From: Fulvivirga sp. M361 | GTDB taxonomy: Bacteria > Bacteroidota > Bacteroidia > Cytophagales > Cyclobacteriaceae | Direction: 5' to 3' | NCBI RefSeq assembly: GCF_007097395.1 | Contig: NZ_VKDC01000005.1 | Coordinates: 401,813-465,812, forward strand | Length of the DNA stretch: 64,000 bases | In this document: positions 1 to 9,423 of the stretch, one piece after another | Position numbering within the stretch: position 1 is the stretch's first letter | Layout of the letters: the number at the start of each line of letters is the position of its first letter | Notes under the pieces: model-generated | What the model saw: the letters and a program-made list of their open reading frames with translations, nothing else | Database searches by the model: none | What the model was told of the DNA's origin: nothing | Translations under genes and position numbers: made by a program

Positions 1-120
1 GCTTTTAAAATGTACAGAAAAATTGTTGATTGGAAATGAGTAAAATACAAAAGCCGACTGAGCTCATCTGAAAACACAAAATGTCATTGACTCATCATTT
101 CATTCAAACAGGTTAAAACC

Positions 121-534
121 ATGCACAAAGAGGCATTCCTAAGGGAGTTTATGACTGAAATCTGGAATAATAAACGCCTGGATAAAATTGCACAATACGT
201 CCATAAAGAATACACCATTCACCTGGATACTTCCGACCCCTGGGAAGGAAAAACATTATCGCATGAAGAATTCAAAGAGCGATTACATTATTCGTTCAAC
301 TCATTTCCGGATATGTACTTTGATATAACCTCAGCTATAACTGAAGAAGAGCATGTAGCGATAACATGGGTTCTGACAGGCACAAACCATGGTAATATCG
401 GAGAATTCCCGGCTACCAGGAAACCTATTCACACCAAAGGGTTCACCATCTACCACTTTAAAGATGATCTGATCAGCGGGCATACTCAGGTATTTGACAG
501 ATCATTGGTAATGAAACAGCTAGGATTTTCATGA
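121..534 (+). CDS. SnoaL-like ester cyclase family protein
   Basis: A 137-residue protein with the compact alpha+beta fold of the SnoaL/NTF2-like superfamily. The N-terminal helix (residues 1-25) is followed by the family pattern of a short helix, the stretch DPWEGKTLSHEEFKE, and strands around ITWVLTGTNHG and FTIYHFKDDLISGHTQVFD. Members are small cytoplasmic proteins; some are polyketide cyclases, many have no known substrate. No polyketide or aromatic degradation genes lie nearby, so the substrate is unknown. Start is the ATG after an AT-rich leader. No signal peptide. Fold assignment is fairly secure, function is not. Confidence 0.75.
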   Translation: MHKEAFLREFMTEIWNNKRLDKIAQYVHKEYTIHLDTSDPWEGKTLSHEEFKERLHYSFNSFPDMYFDITSAITEEEHVAITWVLTGTNHGNIGEFPATRKPIHTKGFTIYHFKDDLISGHTQVFDRSLVMKQLGFS

Positions 535-646
535 AATTAAAAAAATGGTTTACCCTGCTCAATTATAGTAAACATTTCATAAAATTAGAGCAATCATTTT
601 TTTTAAACTGTCCGTTCCCTCTTGGCCATGCTAGAAAAAAAGCTAA

Positions 647-1299
647 CGCACAGAAATAAAGGGTATCCTTCCTATCCGCAGTGCTGACATGCAGACTGAG
701 CGCTCCATTGGTAGGAATTTTGATGTGAATTACAAAACCTTCTTAAGCAACGAATGGACCCTATCTATCAACTCTTTTTTTACACCAGACTAAGTGATGC
801 GTTGGTACTCAGAGAAAATGACTTTAATCCATTTTTTTATGAGAATGCCGACGGGCCTGTGGAAAGCAAAGGAATAGAAACAAACATCAAACCGGGTTAC
901 AAGAATTTTAAGCTATTTGCCAATTACGCCTTAATAGATACCCGGCTAATGTATGACAATTTGAATGAGCAAAAATCATTGACCTCAAAATATACTATCG
1001 GGTCAGTACTGATGTATGAAGTGGAAGACAAATGGCGTATTGGTTATGAAGCTTATTACACCGGAAGGCAGTTTAGAAGTAACCGAACGACTACTGAAGA
1101 TTATTGGATCATGGGTTTCATGATCATGCGAAAACTAGATAAATTAAGTCTTTATATGAATTTTGAAAATTTTACGGATACCCGCCAGCACCGTATGGAA
1201 GCCTTTGAAGTAGATACTCATTTCAAACCGGACTTCCCGGAACTTTGGGCTCCTACAGATGGCAGGGTCATCAACGCGAGTTTGATTTTTGAATTATAA
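647..1299 (+). pseudogene. TonB-dependent receptor remnant, frameshifted, C-terminal barrel only
   Basis: Two reading frames together encode the last ~215 residues of a TonB-dependent outer-membrane receptor. The first frame (from about 647) reads KGILPIRSADMQ, then GRNFDVNYKTFLSNEWTLS; the second (from 782) continues YTRLSDALVL to a barrel end NASLIFEL. They join only if one T is added to the run of seven T at 775-781. A stop codon at 644-646 closes the frame upstream, so plug, TonB box and signal peptide are missing. The stop is 3 bases before the CDF transporter gene, which suggests a former metal-linked receptor-exporter pair. The ATG at 754 would give only the tail and is not a credible gene. 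A sequencing error could explain the frameshift but not the missing N-terminus. Confidence 0.8.
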
Positions 1300-1302
1300 T
1301 AT

Positions 1303-2187
1303 ATGGGACACCAACACGACCACCCCCATCAGGCAGAAGGCAACATAAGAGTTGCCTTCTTTCTCAATCTTGGTTTCACCATCATCGAGATCATCGGCGG
1401 ACTGTATACCAATAGCCTTGCCATCCTCTCAGATGCACTGCATGACCTGGGGGACAGCCTGAGTCTGGGCTTATCATGGTACTTCCAAAAACTGTCAAAA
1501 GAAGGAAGAACAAAAACCTTTTCATACGGCTACAAGCGTTTCTCCTTACTTGGGGCCATCATCAATTCTATTGTGTTGATCGTTGGCTCCATTATTATCC
1601 TGACCCATGCTGTTCCCCAGCTTTTCCACCCGGAAGAAACCAATGTGAAAGGAATGTTATACCTGGCCATCCTGGGTATTATAGTTAATGGAGCGGCTAT
1701 TTTAAAACTCCGTAAAGGGGACTCCATCAATGAAAAAGTGGTATCACTCCACTTACTGGAAGATGTTTTTGGCTGGGTGGCCGTTTTGATAGGAAGTATT
1801 ATCATGATGTATGTAAATGCTCCCTTTATTGATCCGCTACTTTCTATCTTAATATCGCTTTTTGTGTTGTATAATGTTTACAAAAACTTAAAACAAAGCT
1901 TTCTTATTATCTTACAGGGCATACCCGATAACATAAACATTAATGGTATCCATACAAGACTGAAGGAAATCCGAGAGATAACGACCGTTCATGATTGTCA
2001 TGTATGGTCGATGGATGGAAAGTACAATATCTTAACCATCCACCTTGTACTGGACAAGGACTATACATTATCCGAACAAGCGGAACTCAAAAAGAAGGTA
2101 TGGAACGTATTAAAAAGTGAATCCATTGATCATATCACTTTGGAATTTGAAAGTCAGGATGAGCGTTGCGAATGGAAGGATTGTTAA
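1303..2187 (+). CDS. Cation diffusion facilitator family transporter (CzcD/ZitB-like)
   Basis: A 294-residue inner-membrane antiporter that exports divalent cations, usually Zn(II), Cd(II) or Co(II), in exchange for protons. Visible features: a short His-rich N-terminus (HQHDHPHQ), six predicted membrane segments, the binding-site motif SDALHDLGDS in segment 2 and LHLLEDVFGW in segment 5 (the HxxxD/DxxxD type site), and a cytoplasmic domain from about residue 205 with a VHDCHVWSMD motif. It begins 3 bases after the TonB-receptor remnant, so it probably shared its transcript. The metal cannot be told from the sequence; the His/Asp site favours zinc. Confidence 0.92.
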   Translation: MGHQHDHPHQAEGNIRVAFFLNLGFTIIEIIGGLYTNSLAILSDALHDLGDSLSLGLSWYFQKLSKEGRTKTFSYGYKRFSLLGAIINSIVLIVGSIIILTHAVPQLFHPEETNVKGMLYLAILGIIVNGAAILKLRKGDSINEKVVSLHLLEDVFGWVAVLIGSIIMMYVNAPFIDPLLSILISLFVLYNVYKNLKQSFLIILQGIPDNININGIHTRLKEIREITTVHDCHVWSMDGKYNILTIHLVLDKDYTLSEQAELKKKVWNVLKSESIDHITLEFESQDERCEWKDC

Positions 2188-2236
2188 ATTAATATTGTAA
2201 GGCAGTGTTTTCTCAATGAACTTAAACCATCCTTTT

Positions 2237-3193
2237 TTAATCATGCAATTTTCTTTTTCTAAGGTAATCCAAAAGTAAACGAGGACGATCCGTTTGGATC
2301 ATATTCACTTTTCTTTTCTCATACCATCCGTATATACCCTCAGGGTCTTCAACGGCCCGGTCATCTTCATAGCCCGCATTCAGGCTTTCCCAAAGCGAAT
2401 TAACCCACACGCGTGACCCCTGCTGACGGATCTTGGGAAATTGATTTAGGACATCTGAACTTTCATCCTCAAATATCAACTCATACGCCACGGGTTTAAG
2501 CTCTTCCTGATAATCCCGGATAGTTTTCACGGCATCCGGATGATTCAGGTCCACGATCGGCATAAAAAACACTTGCCCCAGGTACTCTCCGAACTCCTGC
2601 TTAACTTTTTCCACAGGAACTTTGCCCTTCATAATAACATGGTCTATCGTACCGGTCCTTTCCAATACGTCATAAGCCTTATCAAAATAACTATAGCACT
2701 TATCTAAATTGATCATGATCTTACCTTTGGCTTCCAACATGGCTTCTTCCAATGTAGGTACTTTATGATGGGTAGGATGATTTACACCATTGCGCAAGTA
2801 AAGGGTTTTAATACTGTCTAATGTCCACTCTGATAAAAGCCCGGCACCTGTAGTAGTTCTGTCAATGGTATCGTCGTGCATCAATACTAAAACAGAATCT
2901 TTAGTCATTCGTATGTCTATTTCAACCATCTCTATTCCCATCTCAATACAATTTGTAATGGCCGGGATCGAGTTTTCTGGAGCATGTCGCCAATCGCCTC
3001 GATGTGCTATGACCATGACCTGATCACTATTGGCATCCATTAAAGCGGCCCGTATGTCAGACAGGCTTTTTGCATACACCCTGGTACTGGTGGGTTCTAA
3101 AGCATTGTCAGCCTTATTATTTGCCCCGGTACCACACCCGAAGTGAATACAAATAAGAAGTAAAAGGGGACTGAATTTAAATCGGTTCTTCAT
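2237..3193 (-). CDS. Glycerophosphodiester phosphodiesterase family lipoprotein
   Basis: A 318-residue GDPD-family enzyme expected to cleave glycerophosphodiesters to glycerol-3-phosphate and an alcohol. A signal peptide ends in a lipobox with Cys20, so the protein is probably lipid-anchored at the outer membrane or periplasm. The catalytic pattern is complete: HRGDWRHAPENS (residues 64-75), EIDIRMTKDS with the metal-binding Glu91 and Asp93, and the second His in MHDDTIDRTTTG (about 107). It lies downstream of susD in the same direction with a 115-base gap, so it is probably the hydrolase of the adjacent SusC/SusD uptake locus. Substrate headgroup unknown. Confidence 0.9.
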   Translation of the reverse strand: MKNRFKFSPLLLLICIHFGCGTGANNKADNALEPTSTRVYAKSLSDIRAALMDANSDQVMVIAHRGDWRHAPENSIPAITNCIEMGIEMVEIDIRMTKDSVLVLMHDDTIDRTTTGAGLLSEWTLDSIKTLYLRNGVNHPTHHKVPTLEEAMLEAKGKIMINLDKCYSYFDKAYDVLERTGTIDHVIMKGKVPVEKVKQEFGEYLGQVFFMPIVDLNHPDAVKTIRDYQEELKPVAYELIFEDESSDVLNQFPKIRQQGSRVWVNSLWESLNAGYEDDRAVEDPEGIYGWYEKRKVNMIQTDRPRLLLDYLRKRKLHD

Positions 3194-3213
3194 GATGTAT
3201 TAGTAGAAAAGCA

Positions 3214-3294
3214 GCTTCAAAAGCACTTGGTTGAATAGTCACTGGGTTAGAGAGCAGAATATCATACAACCCATCACAATAAGACTTTTGAAGC
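3214..3294. repeat. Perfect 10-bp inverted repeat between susD and the GDPD gene
   Basis: GCTTCAAAAG at 3214-3223 is matched by CTTTTGAAGC at 3285-3294 with 61 bases between. It lies in the gap downstream of susD. The long loop makes it a weak terminator; it could be an attenuator or chance. Confidence 0.4.
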
Positions 3295-3308
3295 CACTTG
3301 ATACAGTT

Positions 3309-4679
3309 TTAATTATAGCCAGGATTTTGCGGAAACCTCGTTTCATCCTGAAAAGCGTCAATTTCGCTTTGAGGCAACGGGTATAACAGTTGAAACGGTT
3401 GGAATGTCACCCCTACTTCCGCTAAAGCTTCGGCTGCATTTCCGGCACGTTTCAGATCAAACCATCGATGTCCTTCCAATGCAAATTCCAGTCTTCTTTC
3501 TTCGAAAATGGCATCACGAAAAGTATCCTGGTCAGGAAGGTCAGCGGCATTTAAATCTGCAAGTCCGGCACGGGACCGAACACTATTTAATAGATCAAAT
3601 GCTTCGCCATCGGCATCATATGCCTCTTCGTTTAAAGCTTCTGCAAGAAGTAGCACTGCATCCGATTTTCTGATCACCGGGTAATCCAGGCCATAACTAC
3701 CTCCACCGAAAGGTGCCTCCTGGAACTTCAATGGGATCATATCTCCGCCCAGGTCATTATTTGACTCTATCAACGGGCCTCTTACCACATCGCCGGCATC
3801 GACGTACGCCTGTCTCAGATTATTCGACACCAAAGGTGTTTCATTCGTGTTGTACCAGGCACCATGACTTTCATCCGAAAGATCAGAACGGAAGCGTACC
3901 ACAAAAATCATTTCCGCATTCAACTCATTGTTGGCATCCCAAACTTCACTCAAAGGCAAAAGTGAGGTCATATCAATGTTTTGAAGTAGTGGAATAGCAG
4001 CAGCATACTTCCCTTGAGTAATCAGCGTCTTGGCCAATACTATAGTAGCAGCTTCTTTTGTTCCACGGCCTGACGAGTTTCGTGACGGGAGGTTCGTTAT
4101 GGCAAAATTCAGGTCCTCTTCAATTTTTGTATAAACCTCACCAACATTGTTGCGCTTTGCGGTTTCCCTTACCTGCTCCGGTTGGGATTCTTCTAGTATA
4201 AGCGGGACCTCTCCCCAAAGTCTTACCAGGTTAAAATAGGTCAGTGCACGGAGAAAATGAGCTTCAGCTCTAAATAAACTTTTTTGGCCCGCTTCCATTT
4301 CTATCTCTTCTATTCTATTTAAAACCGTATTGGCACGTGACACCGTGCGATACATGGCCTCCCACGCTCCTTCCAGCGCTCCATTACTCGCTGACTCTCT
4401 GAACTTGTTGATGTTAGCATCCTGCCCTGCATTCCGTGCTGTATTCCCATCATCGATATTATCCGATCGATACTCCAGCAAAACCCTCCAGGTATTCCCA
4501 TAATATGCGCCACTTTGAAGTTCTCCATAAATACCGTTCACTGCCACCTCTATGTCTGCTGCAGTCTTAAAAAAATTAGAACTTGCAGCATCAGATACAG
4601 GATTGAGTTCTAAAAAATCGTCGCCACAGGAAGGCGTAAGAAAAGCCACGATTGATAAGAGAAATATAATCTTTTTCAT
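3309..4679 (-). CDS. SusD/RagB-family outer-membrane nutrient-binding lipoprotein
   Basis: A 456-residue SusD-like protein: a surface lipoprotein that forms a lid on the SusC barrel and captures substrate. The signal peptide ends in a lipobox with Cys18. N-terminal SusD motif: FLELNPVSDAASSNFFKTAADIEVAVNGIYGEL. TPR-like helices follow (AEAHFLRALTYFNLVRLWGEVPL), and the C-terminal RagB/SusD signature includes VRSRAGL, ERRLEFALEGHRWFDLKR and FPQNPGYN at the end. It starts 19 bases downstream of susC, a certain operon. The neighbouring GDPD suggests a glycerophosphodiester-type substrate, which is inference only. Confidence 0.95.
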   Translation of the reverse strand: MKKIIFLLSIVAFLTPSCGDDFLELNPVSDAASSNFFKTAADIEVAVNGIYGELQSGAYYGNTWRVLLEYRSDNIDDGNTARNAGQDANINKFRESASNGALEGAWEAMYRTVSRANTVLNRIEEIEMEAGQKSLFRAEAHFLRALTYFNLVRLWGEVPLILEESQPEQVRETAKRNNVGEVYTKIEEDLNFAITNLPSRNSSGRGTKEAATIVLAKTLITQGKYAAAIPLLQNIDMTSLLPLSEVWDANNELNAEMIFVVRFRSDLSDESHGAWYNTNETPLVSNNLRQAYVDAGDVVRGPLIESNNDLGGDMIPLKFQEAPFGGGSYGLDYPVIRKSDAVLLLAEALNEEAYDADGEAFDLLNSVRSRAGLADLNAADLPDQDTFRDAIFEERRLEFALEGHRWFDLKRAGNAAEALAEVGVTFQPFQLLYPLPQSEIDAFQDETRFPQNPGYN

Positions 4680-4698
4680 CTGTCTTAAGTTTTGAATT

Positions 4699-7600
4699 TT
4701 ATTTAAAAGAAAGATTGACCCCTAATGAGAATGTCCTTGCCAATGGATAGTTACCATAGTCCTGTCCACCTGTCAGAGCACTGTCCGGGGTACTGCTTAC
4801 TTCAGGGTTGTAATACCTGTAATCTGTAAAAGTGAATGGGTTTTGTACTGAAAAATACACCCTTGCATTTTCAATAACGCTTCTTAGTACACTTTTCGGT
4901 AACGTATACCCAAAAACCAAATTTCTCACCCTTACATAAGAACCGTCTTCCACATGCCAGGAAGAAGGTCTACCCAAAGAACCTTTAGATTGTCGGTTCG
5001 CACGAGGTATAATGCCATTCCCCGGTTCAGATTCAGACCTATACCGGTCAACAACATCCACCACATTATTGAAATTGCCTTCCACATTATAATTGTATCG
5101 GTTGATAAGCGCATTCACCTCAAAACCCTGAACAGCTTGCAAAGCAAACCTGAAGTCGAAATTCTTGTACCTGAGGGTGGAATTTAACCCAATGGTATAA
5201 TCAGGGAAAGGGCTCCCCAGTATGATCCTGTCACCATCATCTGTGATCTCTCCGTCGTTATTGATGTCTGTATTCTTTATATCCCCGGGCCGGGAGCCGG
5301 CAAATATCGGGGTGCCGTCATCAATATCTGCCTGTGTCAATACGCCTATGACCTGAAGCGCATAATAAGACCCTATTTCTTCTCCTACCCTGGTAATGAA
5401 CGGATAACCTGCCCCTCCTGAGACAGAGGTAATAATATCATTATTGTCCGGACCCAGGGCAATTACTTCATTTTGATTGGTAGCAAAATTGAAGGAAGCG
5501 TCGATTTCTACCGGGCCAATTTTAGTACCGGTAGATACAGTAGCTTCAAAACCCCTGTTCCTTACTTTACCAATGTTGGTCAAAGCGGAATTAAATCCGG
5601 ACGCACCCGGTACCGGCACATTCAATAACAGATCGGTAGTATTGCTGTTATAATAATCCAGTTCGAAATAAAGCTGATCTTCAAAGAGACCGAAATCCAG
5701 GCCAATATCCAGTGTTTTGGTCTTTTCCCATTTTAGATCCGAATTACCGGAGGTTGAAGCCGCAAGACCACTAACAACGTTACCATCATCGTCAACATAG
5801 TTATCCTCAGAAATGAGACTTATGCTGGCATAATTCGGAATTTGAAAGTTACCCGTTACGCCAAAGCTTGCACGTAATTTCAGGTCACTGACTGTTCCTG
5901 AGTTAAAAAATCCTTCATTCGAAATTCTCCATCCTCCTGACACTGAAGGAAAATATCCCCATCGATTATTTTTGCCAAACCTGGAGGAACCATCTGCTCT
6001 TATGGCCGCAGAAAGCAAGTATTTACCCTTGTAATTGTATTGTACCCTGGCAAGGTAGGAAAGTAACGACCACTCTTCCAACGTTCCACCCGCATCTACG
6101 ATCTGACCTGAATTGGTAGTAGTGGACAGATCATTGGGGAAATTGGTAGCGTAAGCTTCCAGTGTTCTTTGTTCCTCCTTTTGAGAACTAAAACCCGCTA
6201 TGGCAGCAAAACTGTGCTTACCAAAATCTTTGGCATAGCTTAAGGTATGTTCGATCACCCAATTCTGATACTGGTCATCCCTTGAATACGCATCCGGTAC
6301 AGAGCGTTCTCCCGGGCGGCTACGATCTTCCAGGTAAGAAGGCCGGTAATAGTCCCGGGTAAACCGGTTAACATCAAACCCTGCCGAAATACGATAGTTG
6401 AGCTCATCGATGATACCAATCTCTGCATATACGTTGCCAAGTAACCTGGAATGATTCGTTTCATTTTTGATCCCTTCTGCAAGGGCAACCGGGTTTAGAA
6501 ACTGGGTGTCGCCCACCGCTCCGATTGCCGAGCCGTTCCTGTCCCAGTTGTAAGACCCGTCAGGGTTAAAAACCGGAAAATTCGGAGAGTTCGCAAGGGC
6601 CAACGCCACAATTCCCTCGGTCCAGTGCGGGCCTTTGTTAATGCGGTTAGCTCGCTCCTGGGAGGGGTTCAGGTTAAATCCTAAGGTCACCCGGTCTGAA
6701 ACTTCACTGCGTAAATTAAGCCTGCCTGAAAACTGGCGATAATCAGAATTGAGCACCACACCTTCCTGGTCAAGAAAGTTCAGTGAACCATAATAAGAAG
6801 TTTTGCCGCTTCCTCCACTCACTGATAAGTTATGACTCTGTATCCGTGCCGCCCGGAAGATCTCATCCTGCCAGTCTGTATCTGTCAATCCCTGCTGCCC
6901 GTCAAGATAAGGCATTATAAAATCAGGTAGCAGTCCGGAACTTGGCGAGCCATTCGCGGTACGTGTAGCATTATCGTCGTTGACACTCCCGGTAGGAACT
7001 GCATCCAGATAGGTATTATTATGACCGTCTCTGGCTAATTCCGCAAACTGGTAAGCGTCCAGCAAATCAATGGTCTTAGATACCTGCTGGATTCCAACGT
7101 AGGTGTTATAGCGGACCCTTGGCTCACCGGAAGAGCCCTTTCTTGTAGTGATCAGCACAACACCATTAGAGCCCCTGGACCCATATATTGCCGCCGCTGA
7201 AGCATCTTTGAGTATTTCGATGGATTCAATGTCATTGACATTAACAGAGCTCAGGGCATTGACCGTTTCTACTCCATAGCCTGATCTTCCATTAGGCCTT
7301 CTGATGGAACCTCCGGCACCTTGCATGTCTGTATTCATAGGGACACCATCCACCACATAAAGCGGATCATTACCAGCGGTAATAGAGCTGGTTCCGCGAA
7401 TACGTATTCTCATACCTACGCCAGGTTCTCCTGAAGGCTCTACTACCTGTACTCCGGCTATTTTTCCAACAATAGCCTGATCAAAGCCCACCACAGGTTG
7501 GTCTTTTAATTCTTTTGGTGAAATGGATGCAATGGAAGTGGTCAGGTCTGCCTTGTCCTGCACTCCATATCCTATGACCACCACTTCTGAGAGCGCCGAT

Positions 7601-8229
7601 AGGTCCGGGGCCAAGGTAATATCAAAGGTAGTTTGGTCCCCTATCCCAATTTCTCTGGACTGAAATCCAATGTAGGAAACGATCAGCGTTTTAGCATCCT
7701 CGGGAATGGAAATACTAAAGCGCCCATTGACATCTGCAATAGCTCCCAATTGAGTTCCTTTTATCTGGACTGTGGCCCCGGCGAGCGATTCCCCGGTCTG
7801 TGCATCCGTCACCTGACCTGTAATCAGGCGATCTTCTATGATATCTATTTTGTTTCTATCGCTGAAGCTTCTGTCATCTTTAAGTACAAGGATCTGATCA
7901 TTGATCCGTTTGAATCTTAGCCGAGCTTTTTCAGCCACATGGAGCAGAATGTCCTTTACGCTAATGTCATTTTCATTAAAAGTGAGTCGAACATCTGACT
8001 TCAATACCTTTCGGTCATAACCGAATCTAAAAGGGGTGTTATTTTCGAGTTCAGAGAATACTTGCTTGAGTCTGGCATCTTTGACTTCAAAACTAAGTTT
8101 GACATCAGCCAGAGTTTGGCTGTTAGATTCATTGGCAAGCAAAAATTGTATTGCTATTACCTGAACCAGAAATACGTGAAATGCCTTCCTTGATGCAAAC
8201 ATCAATAGGTTTAGTAATGATGAATTCAT
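4699..8229 (-). CDS. SusC/RagA-family TonB-linked receptor with N-terminal STN signalling domain
   Basis: A 1176-residue TonB-dependent outer-membrane transporter. Order: signal sequence (to about residue 38, ending near NSQ), STN domain (about 40-120, with FRFGYDRKVL and KDILLHVAEKARLRF), carboxypeptidase-like beta-sandwich (about 134-215, GQVTDAQTGESLAGATVQIKG), SusC signature VVVIGYGVQDKADLTTSIASIS, plug with VDGVPM and ILKDASAAAIYGSRGSNGVVLITT, then the 22-strand barrel ending TFSLGVNLSFK. The STN domain is the part that contacts a FecR anti-sigma factor, and fecR and the sigma gene lie immediately upstream. It should both import the substrate and signal its presence. Confidence 0.97.
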   Translation of the reverse strand: MNSSLLNLLMFASRKAFHVFLVQVIAIQFLLANESNSQTLADVKLSFEVKDARLKQVFSELENNTPFRFGYDRKVLKSDVRLTFNENDISVKDILLHVAEKARLRFKRINDQILVLKDDRSFSDRNKIDIIEDRLITGQVTDAQTGESLAGATVQIKGTQLGAIADVNGRFSISIPEDAKTLIVSYIGFQSREIGIGDQTTFDITLAPDLSALSEVVVIGYGVQDKADLTTSIASISPKELKDQPVVGFDQAIVGKIAGVQVVEPSGEPGVGMRIRIRGTSSITAGNDPLYVVDGVPMNTDMQGAGGSIRRPNGRSGYGVETVNALSSVNVNDIESIEILKDASAAAIYGSRGSNGVVLITTRKGSSGEPRVRYNTYVGIQQVSKTIDLLDAYQFAELARDGHNNTYLDAVPTGSVNDDNATRTANGSPSSGLLPDFIMPYLDGQQGLTDTDWQDEIFRAARIQSHNLSVSGGSGKTSYYGSLNFLDQEGVVLNSDYRQFSGRLNLRSEVSDRVTLGFNLNPSQERANRINKGPHWTEGIVALALANSPNFPVFNPDGSYNWDRNGSAIGAVGDTQFLNPVALAEGIKNETNHSRLLGNVYAEIGIIDELNYRISAGFDVNRFTRDYYRPSYLEDRSRPGERSVPDAYSRDDQYQNWVIEHTLSYAKDFGKHSFAAIAGFSSQKEEQRTLEAYATNFPNDLSTTTNSGQIVDAGGTLEEWSLLSYLARVQYNYKGKYLLSAAIRADGSSRFGKNNRWGYFPSVSGGWRISNEGFFNSGTVSDLKLRASFGVTGNFQIPNYASISLISEDNYVDDDGNVVSGLAASTSGNSDLKWEKTKTLDIGLDFGLFEDQLYFELDYYNSNTTDLLLNVPVPGASGFNSALTNIGKVRNRGFEATVSTGTKIGPVEIDASFNFATNQNEVIALGPDNNDIITSVSGGAGYPFITRVGEEIGSYYALQVIGVLTQADIDDGTPIFAGSRPGDIKNTDINNDGEITDDGDRIILGSPFPDYTIGLNSTLRYKNFDFRFALQAVQGFEVNALINRYNYNVEGNFNNVVDVVDRYRSESEPGNGIIPRANRQSKGSLGRPSSWHVEDGSYVRVRNLVFGYTLPKSVLRSVIENARVYFSVQNPFTFTDYRYYNPEVSSTPDSALTGGQDYGNYPLARTFSLGVNLSFK

Positions 8230-8291
8230 ATTTTTGTTTCGTTATAGTATGTAAGTCCGGAGTGCGATCCGGAATGATATTATGAGTTTAC

Positions 8292-8325
8292 AAACCCGGA
8301 TTTCTGTTAGCGCAGGACCGGGTTT
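8292..8325 (-). terminator. Stem-loop between fecR and susC
   Basis: AAACCCGG at 8292-8299 pairs with CCGGGTTT at 8318-8325 (8 perfect base pairs, 18-base loop). It lies in the 157-base gap after fecR and before susC. On the minus strand the downstream T-tract is short, so it may be a partial terminator or attenuator that separates regulator from transporter transcription. Confidence 0.5.
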
Positions 8326-8386
8326 TACTGTTCTTACCTGGTAAGTTCAGTATTCAGATAGGGCCGTATTACATAGGCATGTTCCA

Positions 8387-9352
8387 TTAATGTATACATC
8401 CGGTACCCATGATCTTAACATGGCCACCTTTATTAAATTGATAGTTTATTCCGGCAAGGACCTTAAGTTGGTCCAAAACCTCTTCGAGACTCGGGTCATC
8501 AAAACTGAGTCTCAGGTCGCATTGATCATTTTGCTCACGATCAAAGTGAATTTCAACTCCATACCACCTTTCCAGCTCAGCGGCTATGTCATATAGTGAA
8601 CTTCCATTAAATTGTAGTACGCCATCTTTCCAGGCAGTATAAACAGCAATATCCACATCACCGTAGGTGAGTATCTTCTCGTTTATTTTGTAGTTGACTT
8701 GTTGTCCGCGACTGATCTCAAATTTTTGATCCGATGAAGAAACTTCCACTCTTCCGCTTGCCACTGTGACCTCCACTTCCTTTTCATCAGGATAGGCATT
8801 GATATTAAAAGAAGTACCCAGTACAGTAGTATTAATATCCCCTGTAGCTATAATGAATTTTTTATCCGGATTTCGGGTCACCTCAAAAAACGCTTCCCCT
8901 ATAAGTGTTACTCGCCGGTCATCTGAAAATACTTCAGGATAAGTCAACCGGGTACCGGAGTTGAGATAAACTCTGGACCCGTCCGGTAACTTCACCGTAA
9001 GTTTTTGACCCGGTTCGGTTGTTTTAGTGATCATTATTACTTCGGTAGTCACTGTAGTAAGATCAGAGAAGTAGACTCCTAGCCCAATGCCGGCTGCCAG
9101 TACAATGGAAGCCGCCACTCGCCAGACCCGTGACCTGTTTGATCTTTCTTCTTTGATCTTGCGGTCAACCCTCCGTTCAATCTGATGGAATGCCTGGTCA
9201 TGGATAACCGGCTTTTTGTCAACTCCAATTTCCTCCCATGCATCATCTTCCTGAAAATCATTAAAGTAACGAAGTAAGATCGCTTCTTCTTCCTGCGAAC
9301 AGTTTCCCTGCTCATATTTCTCTAGAAGTTCTTTAAGAGGTATGTTAACCAT
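8387..9352 (-). CDS. FecR-family anti-sigma factor
   Basis: A 321-residue single-pass inner-membrane protein that holds an ECF sigma factor inactive until the TonB receptor signals. The cytoplasmic N-terminus (1-82) contains the Bacteroidota FecR start LKELLEKYEQGNCSQEEEAILLRYF. One membrane segment lies near residues 83-100 (VWRVAASIVLAAGIGLGVYF). The periplasmic FecR domain carries KLPDGSRVYLNSGTRLTYP and VTLIGEAFFEVTRNPDKKFII. The C-terminal DUF4974-type domain (VEIHFDREQ to LAGINYQF) is the STN-contact region. It begins 71 bases after the sigma gene and precedes susC. Confidence 0.95.
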   Translation of the reverse strand: MVNIPLKELLEKYEQGNCSQEEEAILLRYFNDFQEDDAWEEIGVDKKPVIHDQAFHQIERRVDRKIKEERSNRSRVWRVAASIVLAAGIGLGVYFSDLTTVTTEVIMITKTTEPGQKLTVKLPDGSRVYLNSGTRLTYPEVFSDDRRVTLIGEAFFEVTRNPDKKFIIATGDINTTVLGTSFNINAYPDEKEVEVTVASGRVEVSSSDQKFEISRGQQVNYKINEKILTYGDVDIAVYTAWKDGVLQFNGSSLYDIAAELERWYGVEIHFDREQNDQCDLRLSFDDPSLEEVLDQLKVLAGINYQFNKGGHVKIMGTGCIH

Positions 9353-9423
9353 TCTATCCTATTTGTACCTAAGTACCACAGGAGGTATGGACTACTGGAA
9401 AAATTTTGTGAATTAACGATTTA

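Noticed and set aside
754-1299. Intact 181-residue gene starting at ATG 754
   Set aside because: It is only the C-terminal part of a TonB-receptor barrel; the upstream frame continues the same protein across a one-base gap, so it is a remnant.
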